Assembly (NCBI GenBank): GCA_029555925.1
Contig: JAKPQU010000289.1
Location: forward strand, 1-10,918
Reading direction: 5' to 3'
DNA: 10,918 nucleotides
Source of the DNA: Bacillota bacterium
GTDB lineage: Bacteria; Eremiobacterota; SpSt-956; JAKJGF01
Shown: piece by piece, positions 6,262 to 10,918 of the stretch
How positions within the stretch are numbered: position 1 is the stretch's first letter
Layout: every line of letters begins with the position of its first letter
The notes under the pieces: generated by a model
Seen by the model: only the letters and a program-made list of their open reading frames with translations
Databases searched by the model: none
What the model was told of the DNA's origin: nothing
Position numbers and translations under genes: made by a program

Positions 6262-6415
6262 ATATTGCCACCCAGTATCATCAGATTCTGTGAGCAATGT
6301 CCGTCTAACCTGCCATCACTGAGACCTCTCATAAGGCTATAGCCGTAGTGGGAGTGTCCTCATCCCATTCCGGGTTTACCGGCGAATTGAACCCATCTGT
6401 AAGCAGGATCTTTTG
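6262..6415. other. Block of short hairpins; possible structured RNA or IS200/IS605-type remnant
   Basis: The 227 nt between two minus-strand genes contain the palindrome GGCTATAGCC (6335-6344), the hairpin TGGGA/TCCCA (6349-6353 with 6363-6367) and CCGG-gttta-CCGG (6370-6382) in quick succession, followed by AATTGAACCCATCTGTAAGC. All plus-strand frames are closed here. The base composition is more GC-rich than the neighbouring spacers. The layout and the closing AAGCAGGAT-like segment recall the 3' RNA region of IS200/IS605 TnpB elements, but no tnpB remnant is visible. It could also be a 3' UTR structure of the upstream gene. Confidence 0.3.
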
Positions 6416-6422
6416 TCAGAAA

Positions 6423-8489
6423 TTACTGTTTATTCTCAAGTAATTCCATCATTCTGTTTCTGTCCGTCACAGGCATGTTACATGTATGATTGGTGCAGAC
6501 ATAAACAGCTGGTTTATTGTTTATTTCTGCAAGATCTCTCGTAAATCCTGCCAGTTGAGAGAGTTCCAAAGATTTTAGCAGCAGAATTTTATCAGGCAAA
6601 AAGCTACTCCTCAGAGTTCTGAGTATATCCTTTGTATCTTCAGATTTCATATCTCCTGCTATGACTACTTCAGAAGAATGGCCTGTGGCGAAATTCAGGC
6701 CCATCATAAGATATGTATGGGCAAGGGGCAGGTGGTTTACTTCCCTTGCAAAGGTTCTGCATATTTCTTCACTGTATCTTTCATAATCAGTGTTTCCGGT
6801 TATCCGTGCGATACGCAATAGATTAAGCATGGTTACGGAATTGCCTGAAGGAATTGCTCCGTCATATATTTCCTTCTGCCGGACAATGAGTTTTTCTCCG
6901 TCATCAGGGGTAACATAAAAAGCTCCTCCTTTATCATCCCTGAAGTGTTCAATAAAGACCTCATTCAGTTCAATGGCTCTTTTGAGGTATTTAACATCAA
7001 AGCCGGCCTCATAAAGTTCAAGCAATGCCCATATAAGAAAAGCATAATCGTCTATATTACCGGTCAGACCTGCTTCTCCGTCTCTATATCTATGAAACAA
7101 TCTTCCTTCTTTATACATATGATTGAATATAAAATCTGTTGCTTTAATGGCACCATGAAGATATTCCTCTTTGTCAAAAACCTGTGCTCCTTTAGCCAGA
7201 GCAGCGATCATGAGACCGTTCCAGTCTGTCAGTATCTTATCATCTTTAAAGGGATGAATTCTTTTTTCTCTTTCTTTAAAGAGTTTTTTTCGCGATTTTT
7301 CAAGTTTCTCCCTGAGATCTTTTTCTGAAATCTTCATATGAAGGGCTGTTTCATAAAGAGGTTTTTTCAGATAAAGAATATTTCCCCCGGGAACCTCTTC
7401 GTTAAAATTTCCGTCTTTCGTAATATTATATACAGTACAAAAAAGTTCTCCCTCTTCTTTTCCGAGTATTCTGAAAATTTCTTCTTCCGTCCGGAGATAA
7501 AATTTTCCTTCCACTCCTTCACTGTCCGCATCTTCGGCAGAATAAAATCCTCCTTCAGGAGAAGTCATGTCACGAAGGACATATGTAAAAATCTCACAGG
7601 CAGTATGTTTATATTCCTCTTTCCCTGTTGCCTGAAATGCTTCCGTATAGGCCATTGCAAGTAAAGCCTGGTCATAGAGCATTTTTTCAAAATGAGGTAA
7701 AAACCATCTGTCATCTGTTGAATAACGATGAAACCCGTAACCGGCATGGTCATAAATGCCTCCGAGCCTCATAAATTTAAGGGTTTTCTCTACCATTTCA
7801 AGAGCCATTGGTTCATCGTATCTTTTCCAGTACCGGAGCAGAAAGAGCAGATTATGGGGAGTCGGGAATTTGGGTGCCCTGCCAATTCCACCGTACAGGT
7901 GGTCAAAACGGGCTGCAAGCTGTTCATAGGTTTTCTTCAGATGTTTTTCATCAAGCTTCTCACCTTTTTCCTTTACTTCCAGTTTCTCAAGTGTTTCAGT
8001 AAAATCTTCGGCCGTAATTAATATATCATAATGACTTTCCTTCCAGAGCTTTTTTATTTTATTTATAAGTGACATCATACCCGCTCTTCCGTAACGATCT
8101 TCTTTCGGTATGTAAGTGCCGGCAAAAAAAGGCTTTTTATCATGAGTCATAATTATAGTAAGAGGCCACCCGCCTCCACGGGTTATTATCTGACAGACTG
8201 TCATATAAATTCCGTCTATATCAGGTCTTTCTTCTCTGTCTACTTTAATGGATATGAAAGTATCATTCATAAGAGCGGCCACTTCCTCATCTTCAAATGA
8301 TTCATGGGCCATTACATGACACCAGTGGCATGTGGAATAACCTATAGACAGGAATACCGGTTTATCTTCCTTTCTTGCCTTCTCAAAAGCTTCGTCACAC
8401 CATGGGTACCAGTCTACAGGATTTGCGGCATGCTGAAGTAAATAGGGGCTTTTTTCCTGAATAAGTCTGTTATATTTATTGCTTCTCAT
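6423..8489 (-). CDS. DUF255 thioredoxin-domain protein (YyaL/SPATA20 family)
   Basis: This encodes 688 residues, the usual full length of the family. An N-terminal thioredoxin-like DUF255 domain (about 1-165) has [19 protein letters not shown] (7-25), the CHWC redox-type motif (54-57), [11 protein letters not shown] (82-92) and the thioredoxin-like GWPL (107-110). The rest is an (alpha/alpha)-barrel like N-acylglucosamine epimerases and glycosidases, with [14 protein letters not shown] (200-213), GFHRYS (252-257), [10 protein letters not shown] (265-274) and SAEDADSEG (317-325). A late CTNHTCNMP resembles the family's C-terminal cysteine pair. No signal peptide is seen, so it is likely cytoplasmic. 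The family's reaction is not established; roles in thiol or sugar metabolism have been proposed. AAGGAG precedes the ATG. It is monocistronic as far as visible, and nothing is broken or missing. Confidence 0.95.
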   Translation of the reverse strand: MRSNKYNRLIQEKSPYLLQHAANPVDWYPWCDEAFEKARKEDKPVFLSIGYSTCHWCHVMAHESFEDEEVAALMNDTFISIKVDREERPDIDGIYMTVCQIITRGGGWPLTIIMTHDKKPFFAGTYIPKEDRYGRAGMMSLINKIKKLWKESHYDILITAEDFTETLEKLEVKEKGEKLDEKHLKKTYEQLAARFDHLYGGIGRAPKFPTPHNLLFLLRYWKRYDEPMALEMVEKTLKFMRLGGIYDHAGYGFHRYSTDDRWFLPHFEKMLYDQALLAMAYTEAFQATGKEEYKHTACEIFTYVLRDMTSPEGGFYSAEDADSEGVEGKFYLRTEEEIFRILGKEEGELFCTVYNITKDGNFNEEVPGGNILYLKKPLYETALHMKISEKDLREKLEKSRKKLFKEREKRIHPFKDDKILTDWNGLMIAALAKGAQVFDKEEYLHGAIKATDFIFNHMYKEGRLFHRYRDGEAGLTGNIDDYAFLIWALLELYEAGFDVKYLKRAIELNEVFIEHFRDDKGGAFYVTPDDGEKLIVRQKEIYDGAIPSGNSVTMLNLLRIARITGNTDYERYSEEICRTFAREVNHLPLAHTYLMMGLNFATGHSSEVVIAGDMKSEDTKDILRTLRSSFLPDKILLLKSLELSQLAGFTRDLAEINNKPAVYVCTNHTCNMPVTDRNRMMELLENKQ

Positions 8490-8554
8490 TTTCTTTTTCT
8501 CCTTGACCTTCTCGTTGAATTAGGAATGAAAATTTATTAATTGTCTCTTTCCTC

Positions 8555-8584
8555 GCGTCACGCGTTACGCGTTACGCGTCACGA
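8555..8584. repeat. GCGTNAC heptamer array, four units
   Basis: The units are GCGTCAC, GCGTTAC, GCGTTAC and GCGTCAC, followed by GA, the same trailing bases as the array at 4831. It lies about 65 bp upstream of the DUF255 start codon. Confidence 0.85.
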
Positions 8585-8653
8585 TTAATATATTTGAGAC
8601 ATTTATTTAACTGCCATTCCTTATTTACTGACCTGAGATAAAAGTTTTCCTCC

Positions 8654-8681
8654 CGTCACGCGTCACGCGTTACGCTTCACG
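8654..8681. repeat. GCGTNAC heptamer array, imperfect
   Basis: The units are CGTCAC (short), GCGTCAC, GCGTTAC and GCTTCAC (one substitution), followed by GA. It is about 70 bp from the previous array and in the same orientation. Confidence 0.8.
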
Positions 8682-8803
8682 AGAGCATATATGTATTATT
8701 TATGCTCATCTCAGTAATTCTTACCATGTAAATTTTATCCTTTTTACTATTTTTTTATTATGTCATTTGTAAAGGAAAAAAATAAAAAAAAAAAGAATTT
8801 TTA

Positions 8804-8812
8804 TGTTATAAG
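8804..8812 (+). promoter_or_regulatory. Possible extended -10 promoter of the lipoprotein gene
   Basis: TGTTATAAG contains TG one base before TATAAG, preceded by a long A-rich tract and with no recognisable -35. It would give a start near 8819 and a leader of about 25 nt. Confidence 0.35.
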
Positions 8813-8843
8813 AAAATAAAAAAAACAAAAGGGAGTGGCAATA

Positions 8844-9521
8844 ATGTTTAAAGTTAAAACCTTAATCTATGTTCTTCTCATAGTTTTTTCCTCTGCTTAT
8901 TTCTCAGGATGCTGCGGTCTCTGTAATGCCTTTATGGAGGGATTTAAAGAAGGGAGTAAACCCAAAGCCCCTGTAAAAATGTCTCTCGACGATGTAAATG
9001 AAAAAGGCGTGGAACCCGGTGCTTATATTCAGATTTCAGGTATGCCGAGTTACTATGATATGGTGTATACCTATTCTTACGATAAGGAAAAAGATCCCAA
9101 TGATCCGAATAATATCAAGAGTATAGACAGCGTTTATTATCCCGTAATGTCAAAGAAACAGTATGAAACCTATCTGAAATCACTGGTTAAGAATGATGGC
9201 GGAGGATATAATATAGACCTGGATAAAGCAAAATCCAACGGCCTGAAATTCAGGGTTTTTGTAAGTCACTATGAAAAAACAAAAAGCTTTGTAGAAAATC
9301 CGGGGAAAGAAAAAATGACTGTTTATACAGGTGCCGCTTATACCGGAAAAGAAATAGACGAGAAGGCACTGAATGTGATAAAAGCCAGTGAAATAGGCCC
9401 CCTGTTACATGATGACCTCATACTCATTTATATGGCAGATCCCAATACTGTTCCTGCCGCAACTGACGATCCCAATACCTCATCCGGTAAAGAAACTGAA
9501 AAGGATTCTGAAACAAAGTAA
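8844..9521 (+). CDS. Predicted lipoprotein of unknown function
   Basis: This encodes 225 residues. I chose the ATG at 8844 because GGGAG lies eight bases upstream; an in-frame GTG at 8835 lies inside that ribosome site. Residues 1-22 form a signal ending FSGC, giving an acylated Cys23 and an envelope location. The signal is followed by CGLCNAF, so three cysteines cluster at the N-terminus. The mature part (about 45-200) is mixed alpha/beta with no motif I recognise; SKKQYETYLKSLV looks helical. The tail from about 200 is low complexity, with DPNT twice and a charged Lys/Glu/Ser end. It is a single-gene unit closed by a strong terminator. I cannot suggest a function. Confidence 0.85.
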   Translation: MFKVKTLIYVLLIVFSSAYFSGCCGLCNAFMEGFKEGSKPKAPVKMSLDDVNEKGVEPGAYIQISGMPSYYDMVYTYSYDKEKDPNDPNNIKSIDSVYYPVMSKKQYETYLKSLVKNDGGGYNIDLDKAKSNGLKFRVFVSHYEKTKSFVENPGKEKMTVYTGAAYTGKEIDEKALNVIKASEIGPLLHDDLILIYMADPNTVPAATDDPNTSSGKETEKDSETK

Positions 9522-9531
9522 TAATTATTAT

Positions 9532-9569
9532 AAAAGCCCTGATTTTTTTTACAATTCAGGGCTTTTTTT
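9532..9569 (+). terminator. Rho-independent terminator after the lipoprotein gene
   Basis: The 11-bp stem AAAAGCCCTGA/TCAGGGCTTTT (9532-9542 with 9556-9566) has a 13-nt loop and a T-run to 9569. It begins 10 nt after the stop codon. Confidence 0.93.
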
Positions 9570-9584
9570 ATTTTAAAAAAAATA

Positions 9585-9593
9585 TGATATAAT
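9585..9593 (+). promoter_or_regulatory. Extended -10 promoter
   Basis: TGATATAAT is a perfect extended -10 (TG-N-TATAAT) with no matching -35, just after the terminator. Transcription would begin near 9600 and run into the tRNA-like relic, the truncated SPFH sequence and the small genes to 10637. Confidence 0.55.
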
Positions 9594-9618
9594 ATTACCG
9601 GGAAAAGGAAGGAGACTT

Positions 9619-9692
9619 TCTGGAATCTCCGGTCAGTTTATCCATGTTGCCTTCCCGCTGATGGTTGATAGGTTCGACTCCTATTATCAGAC
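9619..9692 (+). pseudogene. Decayed tRNA-Gly(UCC)-like sequence
   Basis: A perfect T-arm (ATAGG TTCGACT CCTAT, 9668-9684) is followed by TATCAGA (9685-9691). This pairs with TCTGGAA (9619-9625) at 6 of 7 positions, counting one G-T, and at the canonical distance. The middle GCCTTCCCGCTGATG (9649-9663) resembles the anticodon arm of bacterial tRNA-Gly(UCC) with AA reduced to C. The anticodon and D arms no longer fold, and there is no encoded CCA. I read it as a tRNA relic or tRNA-derived fragment, not a working gene. One frame across it is also open (9592-9705), so a coding origin is possible. Confidence 0.4.
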
Positions 9693-9705
9693 AATCCCGA
9701 CTTGA

Positions 9706-9933
9706 AGGCCGGCACTTGAAAAAGTAAGAGGAGAAACAGCAGCTCTCAGAAATCTTTTGAATGCGGCAAAAATGGTGGAAGAAAATCCTTCCCTGATACA
9801 GTTAAGATTGATACAGTCTATCGGTGAATCGTCGGGTAATACGGTAGTATTGAATATGGCCGATAATTCACTTGTTTTAAAGGGAAAAGACGGAATTAAA
9901 GGGATTCCTGAAAAAGAAGGACAGGTAAAATGA
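9706..9933 (+). pseudogene. 5'-truncated C-terminal end of an SPFH/stomatin-like protein
   Basis: The open frame gives 75 residues beginning RPALEKVRGETAALRN. The stretch AALRNLLNAAKMVEENPSLI followed by QLRLIQSIGESSGNTVVLNM matches the end of slipin/stomatin-type SPFH proteins (Ala-rich helix, ENP, LRL-Q-x-x-G, then a hydrophobic strand). The membrane anchor and band-7 domain that should precede it are missing. The frame is closed by TGA at 9703, and no start codon with a ribosome site exists. Codons still look coding, so decay is recent or a short part is still translated. The TGA at 9931 overlaps an ATG (ATGA), once a coupled junction with the next gene. The tRNA-like relic ends 13 bp upstream, so a rearrangement may have cut the gene there. 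Confidence 0.55.
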
Positions 9934-10037
9934 TCGTAAGTTATCGTGCCGGAAGAGGAATTGTAGACTTCTGCCACAGATCAATAAAAATACTGTCATG
10001 TTTTTTATGTTTCATACTTATTGAGGAGGCAATCAGA

Positions 10038-10454
10038 GTGGACGCAAAAATTTCATCTGAAATAACAGGTATAACTATTCCTGCCGGCTGGACATGTACG
10101 GTTCTGACTGAAGAACTGGAAAAAATGGAAAGACCTCATGGTCTGTGGGTTCCTCTGGCAATAGCAGAATTTGTCAACAGAACAGTAGAGTTTAAGGTTC
10201 ATAACAGAACATTTAATCCCTCTCTAAAACTCTATTTTTATGATATTTCTGAAAAGGAAAAGATTAAAAGCATAATAAAAAAAGAAGCCCTTTATTCCTG
10301 GAACATTCCTGTATATTACGATGAAACCGGTAAATATATTATAGTCACCTCTCCCGGTTATATAAATAATGGCATCTACAGCGAAGAAGCAAAACAATAT
10401 TATAGCCCCCTGGAAAAATCATTGAAGGAATATTTCGGTAAATTAAGAAAATAA
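10038..10454 (+). CDS. Small protein of unknown function
   Basis: From the GTG at 10038 it encodes 138 residues. That GTG has GAGGAGG eight bases upstream, the best ribosome site nearby. The alternative ATG at 9930 adds 36 residues with a short hydrophobic run (ILSCFLCFILI); it overlaps the stop of the SPFH remnant as ATGA and has a weaker AAGGA. With the GTG start the protein is soluble. With the ATG start it could be exported or anchored. No family is recognised. Visible features are IPAGWTCTVLTEELEKME early on, a charged central helix (SEKEKIKSIIKKEA), a probable strand (KYIIVTSPGYI) and a helical basic end. It was probably cotranscribed with the truncated SPFH gene. Confidence 0.65.
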   Translation: MDAKISSEITGITIPAGWTCTVLTEELEKMERPHGLWVPLAIAEFVNRTVEFKVHNRTFNPSLKLYFYDISEKEKIKSIIKKEALYSWNIPVYYDETGKYIIVTSPGYINNGIYSEEAKQYYSPLEKSLKEYFGKLRK

Positions 10455-10460
10455 TACAGG

Positions 10461-10637
10461 ATGCACGACGCAACTCCGCATTTATCTCCCTCCAGGCCTT
10501 CAGCTATAGAGGGAGTATTCTGCGGTCTTTATGATAAAACCCTGAAGAGAGCTGCAGATGAATTTTTAAAAATTCTCAGTAAAGCAGGAAATGACAATGA
10601 TGAAGCAAGAAAAAAATTTATAGCACTCAACTCGTAA
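10461..10637 (+). CDS. Small 58-residue helical protein or in-frame tail
   Basis: It begins with ATG at 10461, only six bases after the previous stop and in the same frame (TAA, two codons, ATG). The ribosome site is poor: ACAGG abuts the ATG, so translation would rely on coupling or reinitiation. Residues 17-42 (EGVFCGLYDKTLKRAADEFL and on) and 46-57 look helical and charged, with natural codon choice. The family is unknown. It could equally be the displaced end of the upstream protein after a stop mutation. A terminator follows 26 nt later, which supports a gene ending here. Confidence 0.45.
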   Translation: MHDATPHLSPSRPSAIEGVFCGLYDKTLKRAADEFLKILSKAGNDNDEARKKFIALNS

Positions 10638-10663
10638 AAAACATATTATAGTTACAGTCGTAA

Positions 10664-10702
10664 AAATCTACCGGTTCAAAACGGTAGATTTAATTTTTAA
10701 TT
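10664..10702 (+). terminator. Rho-independent terminator
   Basis: The 10-bp stem AAATCTACCG/CGGTAGATTT (10664-10673 with 10682-10691) has an 8-nt loop and is followed by AATTTTTAATT. It closes the transcription unit that ends at 10637. The tail overlaps the next promoter's -35. Confidence 0.8.
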
Positions 10703-10729
10703 GACAAAGATCAGGTTAAAAATTATAAT
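10701..10729 (+). promoter_or_regulatory. Consensus sigma-70 promoter with no coding sequence after it in the window
   Basis: TTGACA (10701-10706), a 17-bp spacer and TATAAT (10724-10729) match the consensus exactly, and the start would be near 10736. The -10 lies in the palindrome AATTATAATT (10721-10730). Downstream to 10918 I see no ORF with a ribosome site; short ATG frames stop within a few codons. It may drive an RNA gene or a gene beyond the window. Confidence 0.7.
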
Positions 10730-10795
10730 TCTGATTTATAGTCAGTTTCATAACTATCTATAAATAATGACCTCGTGATGCACAGGGATTAAACC

Positions 10796-10815
10796 CGTCA
10801 CGCGTTACGCGCAAT
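10796..10815. repeat. GCGTNAC heptamer array, short copy
   Basis: It reads CGTCAC, GCGTTAC, then the diverged GCGCAAT, about 60 bp downstream of the consensus promoter start. The piece at 765-781 shares the CGTCAC and GCAAT elements. Confidence 0.7.
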
Positions 10816-10878
10816 GTCATTAAGTTAAGAAAAAAGATTTTATAAATTAATATTACCCTTATGGAATAACGTCTTATT

Positions 10879-10911
10879 TCCCTCCCTTGAGGGAGGGATT
10901 AAGGGAGGGTG
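10879..10911. repeat. Inverted repeat of AGGGAGGG type at the right edge
   Basis: TCCCTCCC/GGGAGGGA (10879-10886 with 10891-10898, loop TTGA) is followed by a further AGGGAGGG copy (10902-10909). Such clusters are often one end of a dispersed intergenic repeat, and the rest would lie outside the window. Confidence 0.5.
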
Positions 10912-10918
10912 TCTTTTA

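Larger units (their letters stand above)
8490..8843. other. Divergent intergenic region with two heptamer arrays
   Basis: It separates the minus-strand DUF255 gene from the plus-strand lipoprotein gene. It holds two GCGTNAC arrays (listed separately), a 7-bp hairpin GAGCATA/TATGCTC (8683-8689 with 8701-8707) and a 7-bp inverted repeat CTGAGAT/ATCTCAG (8633-8639 with 8708-8714) flanking the second array and the hairpin. A very A-rich tract follows (8773-8835). No ORF with a ribosome site is seen. Confidence 0.6.

Noticed and set aside
9592..9705. Open frame across the tRNA-like region, in frame with the SPFH remnant up to a TGA at 9703
   Set aside because: The residues do not look like SPFH sequence and no ribosome site serves its ATG at 9661. 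The tRNA-like explanation fits better. One TGA is not evidence for a changed genetic code.
9687..9977. A 96-codon minus-strand ORF over the SPFH remnant
   Set aside because: It is antisense to the conserved SPFH-like frame, without a ribosome site or family resemblance.

Overview
The window is a stretch of a low-GC bacterial chromosome. Its envelope features (Sec signal peptides, lipoboxes, mostly TAA stops, AGGAGG-type ribosome sites) suggest an uncultivated, diderm-like lineage. I cannot assign a phylum from the sequence. The gene content is mostly exported or surface proteins separated by unusually structured intergenic DNA.

Left part (1-1397): a minus-strand gene for a secreted Pro/Gly-rich repeat protein (122-703). 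It is followed by a noncoding stretch and then a compact plus-strand locus. That locus has a good sigma-70 promoter overlaid with repeats (1000-1046), a leader hairpin, and a 32-residue membrane peptide gene (1125-1223) enclosed by an imperfect inverted repeat of about 18 bp. Downstream is an in-frame tail (1224-1397) that looks like part of a lipoyl-type barrel-sandwich domain but lies behind a TAA. The locus converges on a minus-strand operon (3721-4647, then 1394-3706), whose best terminator lies about 300 nt beyond its last stop codon. The operon's 3' end would therefore be antisense to the small gene.

Middle (1394-8489, all minus strand): a PhnD-type substrate-binding lipoprotein is followed 14 nt later by a secreted protein with about twelve G-[ND]-D-x-[YF] repeats, likely a beta-solenoid. 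Upstream of these is a four-TM pentameric ligand-gated ion channel homologue (4864-6195) carrying two mutually similar helical insertions in its extracellular domain, the most unusual protein here. Next comes a 688-residue YyaL/SPATA20-type protein (DUF255 thioredoxin-like domain plus an alpha-barrel). Between the last two lies a block of small hairpins (about 6262-6415) that may be a structured RNA or an IS200/IS605-type remnant.

Right part (8844-10918, plus strand): a lipoprotein gene with a clean terminator; then an extended -10 promoter, a decayed tRNA-Gly-like sequence and the 5'-truncated end of an SPFH/stomatin-like gene; then two small genes of unknown function and a second terminator. 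A consensus TTGACA-N17-TATAAT promoter follows with no coding sequence after it inside the window. Arrays of a 7-bp unit, GCGTNAC, recur in the intergenic regions at 4831, 8555, 8654 and 10796, with a degenerate piece at 765. They look like a dispersed genomic repeat family.
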